DNA of 64,000 bases, taken from positions 1,035,557 to 1,099,556 of the forward strand of contig NZ_BDDT01000001.1 in the NCBI RefSeq assembly GCF_001661495.1. Direction: 5' to 3'. The position numbers and the translations under genes are program-made. The stretch's first letter is position 1, and each line of letters starts with the position of its first letter. Shown piece after piece: positions 44,151 through 54,357 of the stretch. The stretch is from Pseudoalteromonas prydzensis. Lineage in GTDB: Bacteria > Pseudomonadota > Gammaproteobacteria > Enterobacterales > Alteromonadaceae. A model generated the notes under the pieces. It was given only the letters and a program-made list of their open reading frames with translations, ran no database searches and was not told the DNA's origin.

Positions 44151-44214
44151 ATTTAGCATTGTGGTAATTATGCTAAATTGACAACGACTCTTTCAAAATT
44201 AATGTGATAATCAC
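44151..44214 (+). promoter_or_regulatory. udp promoter region with operator-like inverted repeats
   Basis: ATTTAGCAT (44151-44159) and ATGCTAAAT (44170-44178) are perfect 9-bp inverted arms with a 10-bp spacer. Downstream, TGTGATAAT (44203-44211) is an extended -10, embedded in the palindrome GTGATAATCAC (44204-44214). The two repeats could bind a nucleoside-responsive repressor and an activator; neither is identified. Confidence 0.5.
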
Positions 44215-44243
44215 GTTAAATTCAAAAGTAATAAGGCTTCGCT

Positions 44244-45002
44244 ATGGAAAAGGTATTTCACTTAGGACTCACTCGCAACGACTTACAAGGTGCAACATTG
44301 GCTATTGTACCGGGTGATCCAGACCGTGCTGCACGTATTTCTACGTTTCTTGAAAACTCAACATGTCTTGCTCAAACCCGTGAGTTTCACGTTTATTTAG
44401 GCCAACTCAACGGCCACTCTGTCGTGATATGTTCAACCGGTATCGGCGGACCTTCAACCTCTATTGCGGTGGAAGAACTAGCACAGTTAGGTGTTGAAAC
44501 ATTTTTACGCATTGGTACAACGGGGGCAATTCAGCCGCATATTAATGAAGGTGACATTTTAATCAGCCAAGCGTCTGTGCGTTTAGATGGCGCGAGTCAG
44601 CATTTTGCACCACTGAGTTTTCCTGCAGTGTCAGATTTCTTTAGCACCCAAGCGATGGTGACTGCCTGTGATAATTTAGGCATTGATTTTCATATTGGTA
44701 TTACCGCATCAAGCGATACTTTCTACCCAGGGCAAGAGCGTTACGATACCTACTCAGGTTATGTACCAAAAGCGTTCCAAGGTAGCTGCGAAGAATGGCA
44801 AAAACTAGGCGTGATGAACTATGAGATGGAATCGGCAACATTATTTACTATGTGTGCTGCGCTTGGCTTAAAAGCAGCCTGCGTGGCTGGCGTATTAGTA
44901 AATCGTACTCGTCAAGAAATCCCCAATGTAGATCACGGCGAGATTGAGAAAAAATCAGTCACCGTGGTACTTGAAGCTGCAAAATTGTTACTTAAATCGT
45001 AA
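44244..45002 (+). CDS. udp: uridine phosphorylase
   Basis: 252 residues matching E. coli Udp from the first residues: [25 protein letters not shown] (phosphate-binding GDPDR), [54 protein letters not shown] and the ribose-binding [10 protein letters not shown]. It cleaves uridine to uracil and ribose-1-phosphate in the cytoplasm. It pairs functionally with the convergent cdd. The last 15 bp overlap the 3' end of cdd on the other strand. Confidence 0.96.
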   Translation: MEKVFHLGLTRNDLQGATLAIVPGDPDRAARISTFLENSTCLAQTREFHVYLGQLNGHSVVICSTGIGGPSTSIAVEELAQLGVETFLRIGTTGAIQPHINEGDILISQASVRLDGASQHFAPLSFPAVSDFFSTQAMVTACDNLGIDFHIGITASSDTFYPGQERYDTYSGYVPKAFQGSCEEWQKLGVMNYEMESATLFTMCAALGLKAACVAGVLVNRTRQEIPNVDHGEIEKKSVTVVLEAAKLLLKS

Positions 45003-45908
45003 ACTATAGGTTTCTAAAGCTGGTAAGTTAGCATAACTTGCCAGCACAGCTTGAGTTACTTGCAGTTGATTTTCTGCTCCCTCGGTTTGCACTAACTCTA
45101 CTCTTTCAATGCTTGCATTATCCATCCTCAAACCAGCCAAATGTAACTGACTGATTGCACTTTGTAGTGGTGCAAGGCTAGGGCTATACGCAGCGTTTTC
45201 AGCGTAGCGACCATAAAAACTACCATGATCAAAGGTGGTTATCTTTACTGCACTGAAGTTGCCAGTGTAAGGGACATAGGCGTGTTGTGCCTGATCTACA
45301 AGTAACGAGCATACGTCTGAACTTGCGACTAATTGTGCACACTCAGGAGTGGGGTTAAATAGACTATATTGATTACCTAAATCCTTTGGCCCAAAAGCGG
45401 CTGGTAACAATTCTGCCAGTTTGAATTGTTGCTTAGGTAATAGAATGTCAAAGGTATCTGCATCCGCCAATTCATTCATAAACTGACGACAATAGCCACA
45501 TGGCGCATCACTAATTGCGATTTGAACAATAGCTTTAGCACCATTGAGCCAGGCATTATTAATAGCGGATTGCTCGGCATGCACCACTAAACTGAGTGGC
45601 TGATGAGCAAACTCAACGTTAGCACCAAAGTAAAAGTGCGCGTGCTGATCTTTATCTAGGCCTACAACAATTGCGCCAACCGAGAACTGTGAAATAGGCG
45701 CTACGGCGAATAAAGATGCCACAGGTAAGCACGCTCTTAACAGCTGTTCTTGAGTCAGCGAGAATTTCTTACACAGTTGGTCAATATCAGTGGCAGTCAA
45801 TTTGCCCTGCTGTGACTTAACTTGATTGAACAGTGCGTTGCGCGCACGTTCATCAAATACATGTCCTGTTATAGAATTTATAGGCGAAGACGAAGTTGAT
45901 AAAGTCAT
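44988..45908 (-). CDS. cdd: cytidine deaminase, dimeric E. coli type
   Basis: 306 residues from the ATG at 45908. Two deaminase-fold domains as in E. coli Cdd. The catalytic N-domain has [29 protein letters not shown] (zinc ligand His and catalytic Glu in HAEQ) and [12 protein letters not shown] (zinc cysteines); the C-domain lacks the zinc site, as is normal. It deaminates cytidine and deoxycytidine to uridine forms, feeding Udp. Its stop lies inside the udp coding region, so the two mRNAs overlap tail to tail. Confidence 0.95.
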   Translation of the reverse strand: MTLSTSSSPINSITGHVFDERARNALFNQVKSQQGKLTATDIDQLCKKFSLTQEQLLRACLPVASLFAVAPISQFSVGAIVVGLDKDQHAHFYFGANVEFAHQPLSLVVHAEQSAINNAWLNGAKAIVQIAISDAPCGYCRQFMNELADADTFDILLPKQQFKLAELLPAAFGPKDLGNQYSLFNPTPECAQLVASSDVCSLLVDQAQHAYVPYTGNFSAVKITTFDHGSFYGRYAENAAYSPSLAPLQSAISQLHLAGLRMDNASIERVELVQTEGAENQLQVTQAVLASYANLPALETYSLRFK

Positions 45909-45957
45909 AAACAAATTTTACTTATTTAATGGCTTCACAGTGTAAAATGTTCGGCTA

Positions 45958-46335
45958 CTAATTACCAGATTGATTTTCAAGCCAATTTTTAGCGCTAGTA
46001 AAACACTCAAAATTTTCAGCTTTGAGATCAAAACGTTTTGCTTTTTGTAAAAACAAATCGTGCATAAAACCATCAAAACTAACGACCCTAGCAATAAAAC
46101 AATTCGCTAGCCAATTTGATACTGCTGGCATTATCGTTAGCAAATCACTGGCCGGAAATTTATGCGTCAACTCAGACACATCGACCAGTAGTTTATTACT
46201 GCCATAAATAGACACATATTGCTGGGCTATTTGATAAAAATTCATCACATCCTGTGCACTTGCCGTCCCTCTTAGCGTCATCATAATTAATGACGTGGAA
46301 GCATCATATGTGATGCAAGTAGACACATTCGACAT
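45958..46335 (-). CDS. STAS/SpoIIAA-like single-domain protein
   Basis: 125 residues. The alternation of strands and helices (SLIMMTLRGTASAQDVMNFYQIAQQYVSIYGSNKLLVDVSELTHKFPASDLLTIMP, then FIARVVSFDGFMHDLFLQKAKRFDLKAENFECFTSAKNWL) is that of the SpoIIAA-like/STAS fold, where a loop after LLVDVS carries the regulatory residue. No partner kinase or antagonist is adjacent. Family call from pattern. Confidence 0.5.
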   Translation of the reverse strand: MSNVSTCITYDASTSLIMMTLRGTASAQDVMNFYQIAQQYVSIYGSNKLLVDVSELTHKFPASDLLTIMPAVSNWLANCFIARVVSFDGFMHDLFLQKAKRFDLKAENFECFTSAKNWLENQSGN

Positions 46336-46558
46336 TTTACTACTCAGTAATTAACACACTTGCCACGATGGCAAAACAGCCGACATTCTAAATAAAATAA
46401 AAAAACAGTCAATCTCTAACAATAAATCAGGTCAGACCAGAACAACAATTCAATCTAAAGGATGACTTTTGTTGCTGAAATGATACTAATGGGGCGGTGA
46501 AAAATATCGATTTTTCGCTATACTGGGCGTATGCTGTTCGCAAAGTAAGCTCCTCACT

Positions 46559-48610
46559 ATGATACTATTATTCGCTTTTCGCATCTTCACATTTGCATTT
46601 TTGCTCAGTGTTAGCGCATTTGTTTTAGCCGCGCCACTGACTGACTCTGAGTATGAAGAACTAAGGCAACATATTCGTAGTGCTTATGCTGAAAACCCAG
46701 CCACCGCGATCACATTAACAGACACAATTTTAAAAACAAAAGAATTGACTCTTGAGCAACAAATTAAAGTACTTAACTATAAAGCCTGGTTCCAACTTGA
46801 AACCGATCAACTAGAAGAAGCTATGCGTACTTTGGTCACTTATAAGGCTATGACTTTACGCTCAAGTGATCCCACTTTAATGTACGGCTATTATAATATT
46901 AGCGGCGGTATCTACTCTAAACTTGCCCTCTACGAGCAAGCGCTCAATTATTTTTTGCAAGCCCTCGAACAGGCTAATATGCGAAAAATAGAACTTGTGC
47001 ATCAAACTGAAAACAATATCGGCGGAGTGTATCTTGCTTTACGCAAGCTTGATGAGGCTGAGCGCGCATTTACCCAATACTATGAATACACTAAACCACT
47101 CAATAAACCATTAGATTTATCTTTTGCGATGACCAACTTAGTAAAAGTGATGGTAGCAAAAAAACAGTACCCCGCAGCAAAAAAACTGCTTGAGCGTGCC
47201 ATAACATTACAACAAAGCAATCAATTTGATTATCATTTAGCGTTAAACTACCAACTACTTGGTCAAGTTGAGCGAGAAACCGAAAACTATCAAAGTTCGG
47301 TGAATTATTTACAACAAGCCATTTTATTATTTTCTAACAGTGGTACAGATGTAGAGCTTATTAACGCCAAGTTATCCCTTGCTAAAACTTACCATGAAAT
47401 GGGCAAGACTGAGCAAGCAATACAATTAACCAACGAAATTCAACAACAAGCAATGCAACTGAAAAACTTAAGCTTAACTGCCACTGTCAGCGAATTTTCA
47501 GCCTCATTATCTGAGTCCATCGGAGACTTTAAAGCAGCTTTACATGCTTATAAACAATTTAACCAAAGTAGACAAGCGTTGCTGCAGCGCCAATCAAATG
47601 TAAATTTAGCGAAAGCACTTGCCGAAGTTGATATGGCAAGTAAAGAGTTAAAAATAGCTAACTTAACCAAAGAGCAACAAATTAAAGCCACCGAAGCGAA
47701 AGCATTTAAAAAACTCGCACTCGCAATCGCAGTTTCATTAGTGATAATACTGTTTGGCTCAATGTACGCCATCCGCAGTATATATAATCAAAAGCAGGCA
47801 CTGGCAAATACCCTAGAAACACTTACCAACACACAGTCGCATTTAATTGAGGTTGAAAAAATGGCCTCGCTGACAGCACTTGTCTCAGGTATGGCTCATC
47901 AGTTAAATACACCTATTGGTACTATTGTGACTGCCAGTTCATTTATTCAAGATAACTTACAATCACTTGAACAAAAATTTAATGACAAAAAGCTCTCCCC
48001 TAGTGACTTTAATCTGTTTATTCAACAAAGTAATACCGCTAAAGATTTGGTGATCAGCAATATTAATCGCTTAGCAAAGATGGTTGAAGAATTTAAAGCA
48101 TTGAATGTCTCAATTGCATTAGACAAACCAATGAGCAAAATTAAGCTGCGCAGTTTTATTGTTGAACGGATGGATACGTTACAGGGTTATCTATCTAAAG
48201 ATATTAGATTTGAGTACAGCGGCGCAGAATTAACTATTACTTCCTATCCATCGATTATCGGTGATGTGTTAAAAACATTAGTCATTAATGCCTACGAACA
48301 CGGTTTTAAAGATACTGAAGATGCAATAATAAACATTGATATTAAAGAACAAAATGAACAGGTTATGATAGTTTTCCAAGATAATGGCAGTGGTATAGAC
48401 AACGCTATATTAAAAGATATTTTTACACCATTTTATTCAACCAACCCGGGCGGGAATCATTTAGGGTTAGGGTTAAATGTAGTATTTAATGCCGTTAAAT
48501 ATAATCTATTCGGCAATATATGCGCCGAGCCTTGTCAGCACGGCGCACGCTTTATAATTACTTTACCAATTGATGGGCCTCAAGCTGCAAAACAGCGCGA
48601 TGAGACCTAA
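46559..48610 (+). CDS. TPR-sensor histidine kinase (orphan)
   Basis: 683 residues. A signal/anchor segment (1-24) is followed by a TPR array (about 30-340), a coiled coil, one membrane helix (about 384-405, ALAIAVSLVIILFGSMYAI) and a cytoplasmic kinase. The H-box is SGMAHQLNTPIGTIV (His447). The ATPase domain has VINAYEHGF (Asn577), VFQDNGSGID and GGNHLGLGLNVV. The periplasmic TPR domain would detect a protein or peptide partner. No response regulator is adjacent. The ribosome site is weak. Confidence 0.82.
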   Translation: MILLFAFRIFTFAFLLSVSAFVLAAPLTDSEYEELRQHIRSAYAENPATAITLTDTILKTKELTLEQQIKVLNYKAWFQLETDQLEEAMRTLVTYKAMTLRSSDPTLMYGYYNISGGIYSKLALYEQALNYFLQALEQANMRKIELVHQTENNIGGVYLALRKLDEAERAFTQYYEYTKPLNKPLDLSFAMTNLVKVMVAKKQYPAAKKLLERAITLQQSNQFDYHLALNYQLLGQVERETENYQSSVNYLQQAILLFSNSGTDVELINAKLSLAKTYHEMGKTEQAIQLTNEIQQQAMQLKNLSLTATVSEFSASLSESIGDFKAALHAYKQFNQSRQALLQRQSNVNLAKALAEVDMASKELKIANLTKEQQIKATEAKAFKKLALAIAVSLVIILFGSMYAIRSIYNQKQALANTLETLTNTQSHLIEVEKMASLTALVSGMAHQLNTPIGTIVTASSFIQDNLQSLEQKFNDKKLSPSDFNLFIQQSNTAKDLVISNINRLAKMVEEFKALNVSIALDKPMSKIKLRSFIVERMDTLQGYLSKDIRFEYSGAELTITSYPSIIGDVLKTLVINAYEHGFKDTEDAIINIDIKEQNEQVMIVFQDNGSGIDNAILKDIFTPFYSTNPGGNHLGLGLNVVFNAVKYNLFGNICAEPCQHGARFIITLPIDGPQAAKQRDET

Positions 48611-48624
48611 CAAAGAGCAAACAT

Positions 48625-51270
48625 TTAGCCGGTATTACGCATCCCCGCGGCTATACCTGTCATAGTGATCATAAGTGCATTATCGATATCACCAGAGCTG
48701 CCTTCTGCCGCCTCGCGCGAACGCTTAAGTAACTCAACCTGAAGTACATTAAGTGGATCCGTATATGGGTTACGCAGGCCTATAGATTCTTTGATCCAAG
48801 GTTGATCAGCCAGTAAGCTTTGTTGCGGGCTTAACGATTGCACCAATGCAATCGCTTGCTTAAGCTCTTCGCGAAGTTTATCTCCCAGAGGCTTATATTG
48901 CTCTTCAACTAAGGCATCATCATAATGCGCACTTAACCAGCTATCCGCCTTACTAAATACCATTTCCAGCATTTCTAAACGAGCACGGAAGAACGGCCAT
49001 TGTTGACTCATTTCATTAAGCGTCTCTGCGCCGTACTTTTCAAGTGCCGCTTGTAATCCCGTTAAGGCACCTAACCAGGCTGGCAACATTAAACGGTTTT
49101 GGCTCCATGCAAAAATCCACGGTATAGCCCGCAGGCTTTCAACGCCACCATGTGGATTACGTTTTGCTGGGCGAGAACCTAAAGGTAACTTACCAAGTTC
49201 TTGCTCCGGCGTAGCCATTCGAAAGTAAGGGACGAAATCTTCGTCAAAACGCACCACATTACGGTAATGCTCACATGACTTTTCGCTGATCAGCGCCATT
49301 ACATCACGCCATTCATCTTTTGGCTCTGGTGGTGGTAGCAAATTACTTTCGAGCACCGCACCGGCGTAAATATTCAAGCTTTCAAGGGCAACATTTGGTA
49401 AACCAAATTTAAAGCGGATCATTTCCCCTTGCTCTGTTACACGCAGGCCGCCTTTGAGTGAACCTGGTGGTTGCGAACGTAGGGCTTGGGCAGCAGGTGC
49501 GCCACCACGGCCAACCGTACCACCACGACCGTGGAATAATACCAGCTCGATACCACGTTCTTCGGCTAACTGTACGAGTTTATCCATCGCTTCATATTGC
49601 GCCCAACCCGCGGCCATCATACCCGCATCTTTGGCTGAATCTGAATAGCCGATCATCACGTTTTGCACGCCTTCGGCTTGACCACGATACCAATTATTAT
49701 CCAATAACTGGGTAATAACATCGCTGCCTGCATTTAAGTCATCTAAGGTTTCAAATAATGGTGCAACAGGCAGTTTAAAGCTACAGCCGCTTTCTTTTAA
49801 TAACAGTTGCACTGCTAGAACATCAGACGCTGTGCGTGCCATTGAAATGATGTACAAACCAAATGTAGAAGCATCTTGCTTAGCAATCACATCAAAGGTA
49901 TCGAGCACTTCTTTAACGTCTGCACTTGGTTGCCAATGTTTTGGAATAAGCGGACGACGAGAATTAAGTTCTGCCAGTAAAAATGCTTGTTTGTCTTCTT
50001 CTTGCCATTGGTCGTAATCGCCTAAACCTAAATAGCGAGTTAACTCAGAAAACACACCGCTGTGACGCGATGAATCTTGGCGTACATCTAATTTAGCTAA
50101 GCGGATACCAAAACTATTAATGCGACGAAGCACATCCAGCAGTAAGCCATTGGCAACTACGCCCATGTTGGTTTTTAACAATGAACGATAACAGGCTTCA
50201 AGCGGCTGCTTTAACTGGTTAATATCAGTCACCACATCTTGTGCATCTGTGCGCTTATTCATAATCTTAGCGCCAAGGTGAGCAACCGTTTCGCTTACTT
50301 GTGCTTTAAGTACTTTCAGCACTGCACGATACGGTTCAAAATCTTGCCCTGCGAGCTCAACTAATTCGTCACTTGCTTGCGACATTGAAAGCTCAGTGCT
50401 CAAAGTGTCGATATCACGGCTGTATAGGTCAAGTGCCATCCAACGACCATGATCAAGTACTTGTTGAGTCACTTGTGCAGTTACAAACGGGTTACCATCG
50501 CGATCGCCGCCCATCCAAGAGGTAAACTCAACAGGACTGTAATCATTAGGTAACTCTAAATCCAAATGCTGTTTAACTTCTTTACTAAAATCGCGTAAAA
50601 AGCGTGGCACTGCATGCCAAAGGCTGTTTTCGATTACTGCAAAGCCCCATTTTGCTTCATCGATTGGGGTTGGCCGAGAACGACGGATGTCATCGGTGTG
50701 CCATGCTTGGCTGATCAACTGCGCAATACGGTTTAAAATATTTTCACGCTCATAAGGCAGGTTATCGGTGCGCTCAAGCGCAGCTAAACAATCACTTAGC
50801 TCTACATGTTTATTGATAATGGTACGACGTGTTACTTCAGTAGGGTGTGCGGTTAACACCAAATTGATATGCAGCTTTGCGAGCGTGTCGGCAATTTGAT
50901 TGGGATTGACTTTACCGGTTTGAGCCTGACTAGCCAGCGCTTTTAAAGTTTGCGTAAGCGGGCTTAATTGGCAAAAACCAACATCATTAAAACGTGAGAT
51001 AGTGTGAAATTGCTCTGCAACATTCGCTAAATTTAAGAAGTGATTAAAAGCACGAGCTACCGGTAGCAACTCTTCATCGGTTAAAGCATGCAGAACATCA
51101 ATTAAGGCTTGGCGGTCTTGCTCGTTTCCTGTGCGTGAGGATTTTGCTAAAGCACGAATTTCTTCCACTTTATCTAAAATCGCAGGTCCTTGGGCGTCTT
51201 TAATCGTTTGGCCTAATAACTGCCCTAATAAATTAACGTTCCCACGCAAGGCGGCATATTGTTCACTCAT
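48625..51270 (-). CDS. ppc: phosphoenolpyruvate carboxylase
   Basis: 881 residues, full length. Hallmarks: [15 protein letters not shown] (about 138-151, catalytic His), [58 protein letters not shown] and the C-terminal [12 protein letters not shown], where most bacterial enzymes end QNTG. It fixes bicarbonate onto PEP to give oxaloacetate, refilling the TCA cycle. Monocistronic, convergent with the histidine kinase gene. Confidence 0.97.
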   Translation of the reverse strand: MSEQYAALRGNVNLLGQLLGQTIKDAQGPAILDKVEEIRALAKSSRTGNEQDRQALIDVLHALTDEELLPVARAFNHFLNLANVAEQFHTISRFNDVGFCQLSPLTQTLKALASQAQTGKVNPNQIADTLAKLHINLVLTAHPTEVTRRTIINKHVELSDCLAALERTDNLPYERENILNRIAQLISQAWHTDDIRRSRPTPIDEAKWGFAVIENSLWHAVPRFLRDFSKEVKQHLDLELPNDYSPVEFTSWMGGDRDGNPFVTAQVTQQVLDHGRWMALDLYSRDIDTLSTELSMSQASDELVELAGQDFEPYRAVLKVLKAQVSETVAHLGAKIMNKRTDAQDVVTDINQLKQPLEACYRSLLKTNMGVVANGLLLDVLRRINSFGIRLAKLDVRQDSSRHSGVFSELTRYLGLGDYDQWQEEDKQAFLLAELNSRRPLIPKHWQPSADVKEVLDTFDVIAKQDASTFGLYIISMARTASDVLAVQLLLKESGCSFKLPVAPLFETLDDLNAGSDVITQLLDNNWYRGQAEGVQNVMIGYSDSAKDAGMMAAGWAQYEAMDKLVQLAEERGIELVLFHGRGGTVGRGGAPAAQALRSQPPGSLKGGLRVTEQGEMIRFKFGLPNVALESLNIYAGAVLESNLLPPPEPKDEWRDVMALISEKSCEHYRNVVRFDEDFVPYFRMATPEQELGKLPLGSRPAKRNPHGGVESLRAIPWIFAWSQNRLMLPAWLGALTGLQAALEKYGAETLNEMSQQWPFFRARLEMLEMVFSKADSWLSAHYDDALVEEQYKPLGDKLREELKQAIALVQSLSPQQSLLADQPWIKESIGLRNPYTDPLNVLQVELLKRSREAAEGSSGDIDNALMITMTGIAAGMRNTG

Positions 51271-51484
51271 TCCTGATACTCCATTGTTGATGTTTATACC
51301 ATAAAGGTACTAATAATAAGCTGTCTTCGATTTTTAAGTGTGGAGTGTGAGATAGATAAAAAATCGACATTCTGCTTACCTTTATATTTGTAAGACACTA
51401 TTAATATCATCCCAGCAGTTAATTTAACAGATCCAAAGCTTATTCTATTTCGTAACAAGAAATAATGTACCGATCAATTAAGAC

Positions 51485-51856
51485 ATGCTTATGATCATTT
51501 TTTACGATGCTAACTGCCCTTTATGCACCAAAGAAATGCGATTGTTAAAAGAGGCTGATAAACATAATAAAATCGCTTTAGAAGACATTAACGCTGATGA
51601 TTTTGAGCAACGTTTTAATCATATAAAGCGCCAAGATGCACTGGCTTTTTTACATGGTCAGCAAGATAACGGTGAAATGATTTACGGATTAGATGTCACA
51701 TTTGCAGCATGGCAAACGGTTGGCCGTCATTCATGGCTAAAGCTGTTACAATTGCCGGGAATACGTTTTATTGCCGATCTAGGTTATCGCTTGTTTGCTA
51801 AATATCGCAGACAGATCACACGCATTTTTTGTCAATCAAGTTGCGGAATAAAATAA
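51485..51856 (+). CDS. DCC/DUF393 family thiol-disulfide oxidoreductase-like protein
   Basis: 123 residues, with the opening FYDANCPLCTKEMRLLKEADK (the DxxCxxC motif that names the DCC family), followed by DINADDFEQRF, ALHG-like FLHGQQDNGEMIYGLDVTFAAW and YRLFAKYR. A thioredoxin-like fold is expected; its substrate is unknown. The start could be 51485 or the ATG 6 bases later. First gene of a three-gene operon; its stop overlaps the next start by one base. Confidence 0.8.
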   Translation: MLMIIFYDANCPLCTKEMRLLKEADKHNKIALEDINADDFEQRFNHIKRQDALAFLHGQQDNGEMIYGLDVTFAAWQTVGRHSWLKLLQLPGIRFIADLGYRLFAKYRRQITRIFCQSSCGIK

Positions 51857-52590
51857 TGACTAACGTTTATATTATGTTCGGCGCGAGCAGTGCAATTGCC
51901 CGCGCGTATCTAAAAGAAATTGCCAAACACGATCCGCAAGCTGTGGTTTTTTGTGTAAGTCGCAGCTCTATTGACACATCAGCTGTCGATATTACTGTTG
52001 AGCAGTTTGTTTGTGACTATTCCAAAGCAAGTCTAAATGAGTTAACAAACTTACTTAAAGAGCGCGAGGTGTCTCCAACTCAGGTGATTATTTTTAATGG
52101 CCAATTACATTTTTCGCAATCTATGCCTGAAAAAAAACTTGACGATATTGATGAGCATTATTTCAATACCTTGCTCAACACCAATGCACTGACTCCCATT
52201 TTATGCCTGCAAGCAATCGCACCGTTACTGAACCATAAAATACCTTGTACTATAACGGCCTTAAGCGCTCGGGTAGGTAGCATTACAGACAATAACTTAG
52301 GCGGCTGGTACAGCTATCGCGCCTCAAAAGCAGCACTTAATATGTTATTTAAAACCGCAGCGATTGAACTGGCACGCAGGGCAAAACAGACGAGATTGGT
52401 ACTATTTCATCCGGGCACAACAGATACTGAGTTATCAAAACCATTTCAAAAAAATGTTCCCGCAGGCAAACTATTCAGCCCTGATTTTGTGGCTAAGCAA
52501 CTTTATACCCTGTTACAGCAACCAGAGCAGCTAACAGATATAGGTCAACCTGCTTATCTTGATTGGCAAGGCAAACATATAAACTGGTAA
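51856..52590 (+). CDS. short-chain dehydrogenase/reductase
   Basis: 244 residues from the ATG at 51856 (TAATG overlap with the previous stop). Rossmann start VYIMFGASSAIARAYLKEI, a catalytic Ser in ITALSARVGSI and the YxxxK pair in WYSYRASKAALNMLF are present, as is LFHPGTTDTELSKPF. It resembles the short SDRs (C-factor type) found beside DCC and photolyase-linked genes in marine bacteria. Substrate unknown. Confidence 0.82.
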   Translation: MTNVYIMFGASSAIARAYLKEIAKHDPQAVVFCVSRSSIDTSAVDITVEQFVCDYSKASLNELTNLLKEREVSPTQVIIFNGQLHFSQSMPEKKLDDIDEHYFNTLLNTNALTPILCLQAIAPLLNHKIPCTITALSARVGSITDNNLGGWYSYRASKAALNMLFKTAAIELARRAKQTRLVLFHPGTTDTELSKPFQKNVPAGKLFSPDFVAKQLYTLLQQPEQLTDIGQPAYLDWQGKHINW

Positions 52591-52598
52591 GGAATTTT

Positions 52599-53213
52599 AT
52601 GCATTTCACAAAACAACAGATCAACGAACTAGAGCAACGGTTTCGGACACATTTAATCAATTCATTATCTGGTTTTAAAAGCGCTAACCTTATCGGTACG
52701 CAAGACAAACTCGGTAACACGAATTTAGCGATTGTCAGCTCGGTATTTCATTTAGGCGCGCACCCGCCTTTGGTAGGTATGATAATGCGCCCACATAGTG
52801 TGCCGCGTCATACTTTTGAAAACATATTAGAGACCGGCGTATACACCATTAATCAAGTGAATAGCGAGATTGTCGAGCAAGCTCACCAGACCTCTGCCCG
52901 TTACGATAAAGATGAATCTGAATTTGCTGCCACAGGTTTAACAACCGAGTATTTAGGCGATTTTAACGCTCCGTTTGTCGCGCAAAGCCGCTTAAAATAC
53001 GCCGTTCAATTAGCTGAACACCAACACCTAGCAATTAATGGCACCGAGCTTGTGATTGGTGAAATTATTGACTTACATATTGATGATAATGCAGTGCAAG
53101 AAGATGGCTTTATTGATTTAGCGTCAATTGATACGGTAGCCGTCAGTGGCCTCGATAGCTACCACACAACGCAGGCAATCGCCCGCTTACCTTATGCAAA
53201 AAAAACACCTTAA
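52599..53213 (+). CDS. flavin reductase-like protein (FMN-binding split barrel)
   Basis: 204 residues from the ATG at 52599, which has AAGGAA upstream. The split-barrel motif set is present: SGFKSANLIGTQDKLGNTNLAIVSSVFHLGAHPPLVGMIMRPHSVPRHTFENILETGVYTIN. It binds FMN and probably reduces free flavin or a small substrate. Third gene of the DCC-SDR-flavin reductase operon, 8 bp after the SDR stop. It ends 5 bp from the stop of the convergent LysR remnant. Confidence 0.8.
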   Translation: MHFTKQQINELEQRFRTHLINSLSGFKSANLIGTQDKLGNTNLAIVSSVFHLGAHPPLVGMIMRPHSVPRHTFENILETGVYTINQVNSEIVEQAHQTSARYDKDESEFAATGLTTEYLGDFNAPFVAQSRLKYAVQLAEHQHLAINGTELVIGEIIDLHIDDNAVQEDGFIDLASIDTVAVSGLDSYHTTQAIARLPYAKKTP

Positions 53214-53218
53214 ATTTA

Positions 53219-53935
53219 CTAAGCTTCAGTAAAGGATTGATAGTACTGCGCTATGAAATCAATCAAAGCACGAACAGCGGGTAACTGTCCTCTTCTTGAA
53301 GGGTATACTAAATGAATAATATCCTTCTTAGGCTGCCATTGCGGTAAAAGGTGGATTAAGGAGCCCTGTTTTAATTGTTCGTTTACCATTAAAGAGGGTA
53401 ACTGTACTACTCCGACTCCTTTTAAAGCAGCACTTCGCAGCGCAACCATATCTGTGGTTACATAACGGGGTGTATGGGAGACAGCTATTTTTTCATTTTC
53501 AGTGCCTGACAAAGTCCATGCATATTGATGCTGCGGCTCACCCAGCCCTAAACTTGGCCATTGTACGAGATCAGTTGGCGTAGCGGGCAAACCCATTTTC
53601 TCAACCAGTGCCGTACTAGCGACCAAGCATAAGCCTCGCTCTGATAACCGCTTTAACACTAAATCACTGTCTTCAAAGGGTTCTGGACGAACACGAATAG
53701 CAATATCAACTCCCTCTGCTAGCAAATCTACCCGTCGATTGGTCGCTTCAAGGTGGACCTGTACTTTGGGGTATTCAAGCATAAAATCGGCAATGACGTG
53801 TCCTATATGTACATGTAAAAGAGCAACCGGGCAGGTTAATTTTATAGTACCGCAAGGCTCTGCATGACTAAATTCAATAACCTGTTGCGCGGCTTCTGCT
53901 TCAACCAACATTGCTTTGCAGTGAGTTAAAAAAGT
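53219..53935 (-). pseudogene. LysR-type regulator remnant lacking its DNA-binding domain
   Basis: The reading frame (ATG at 53911) encodes only the effector-binding half of a LysR regulator: EPCGTIKLTCPVALLHVHIGHVIADFMLEYPKVQVHLEATNRRVDLLAEGVDIAIRV, through to the end. LysR homology continues in frame upstream of that ATG (THCKAM) to about 53935 and then stops. The N-terminal winged helix of about 65 residues and most of the linker helix are absent. The frame runs into a stop at about 53956. The break coincides with the truncated start of the neighbouring hydrolase. The protein, if made, could not bind DNA as a normal LysR. Confidence 0.8.
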
Positions 53936-53949
53936 AAAGCCACAGGAAA

Positions 53950-54258
53950 AAACAAATCATTATTGCTGAAGTAGTAACTGAAGTATGCGTTGCATTCCCC
54001 GCTCTATCCGCTTTAGCAGAAGGTTTTGAAGTCTTCGTGATCACTGATGCTTCAGGCACCTTTAATGCTATGACTCGTGATGCAGCATGGGAGCGCATGT
54101 CTGCTGCTGGCGCACAACTTATGAGCTGGTTTGGTGCTGCCTGTGAATTACATAGAGATTGGCGTAACGATGTTGAAGGGCTTGGTACTTTATTCTCAAA
54201 CCATATTCCTGATTATCGTAACCTAATAAACAGCTACTCAACCTTCCAAGCTAAATAA
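53950..54258 (+). pseudogene. isochorismatase/YcaC-type hydrolase remnant, N-terminus deleted
   Basis: In frame from about 53950: RKKQIIIAEVVTEVCVAFPALSALAEGFEVFVITDASGTFNAMTRDAAWERM, then AGAQLMSWFGAACELHRDWRNDVEGLGTLFSNHIPDYRNLI. This is the C-terminal half of a YcaC-like hydrolase, including the catalytic-Cys region (TEVCVAF). The first half, with the catalytic Asp and Lys, is missing and no start or ribosome site precedes the remnant. Its normal terminator is still present at 54271. Confidence 0.8.
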
Positions 54259-54270
54259 CCTACTATTAAG

Positions 54271-54294
54271 CAAGGGGCAAGCCCCTTGTTTTGT
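54271..54294 (+). terminator. terminator of the hydrolase remnant
   Basis: CAAGGGG (54271-54277), a CAAG loop and CCCCTTG (54282-54288), followed by TTTTGTT. Confidence 0.8.
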
Positions 54295-54357
54295 TATTAA
54301 CAACCAAAAGAATATAATCGATTTACATACCTAGCATGCTCGTTTGATGCACCTTAT

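Larger units (their letters stand above)
43820..44243. other. 424-bp divergent region between the arginase-family gene and udp
   Basis: It holds an ARG-box-like palindrome near the arginase-family gene (43840-43859) and a 9-bp inverted repeat plus extended -10 before udp (44151-44214). The centre (43865-44128) is AT-rich without recognisable structure. Confidence 0.5.

Noticed and set aside
53219..53911. Intact 230-residue stand-alone LysR effector-domain protein
   Set aside because: LysR homology continues in frame upstream of the first ATG and stops at the same point where the neighbouring hydrolase is truncated, which points to a deletion and not a natural short form.
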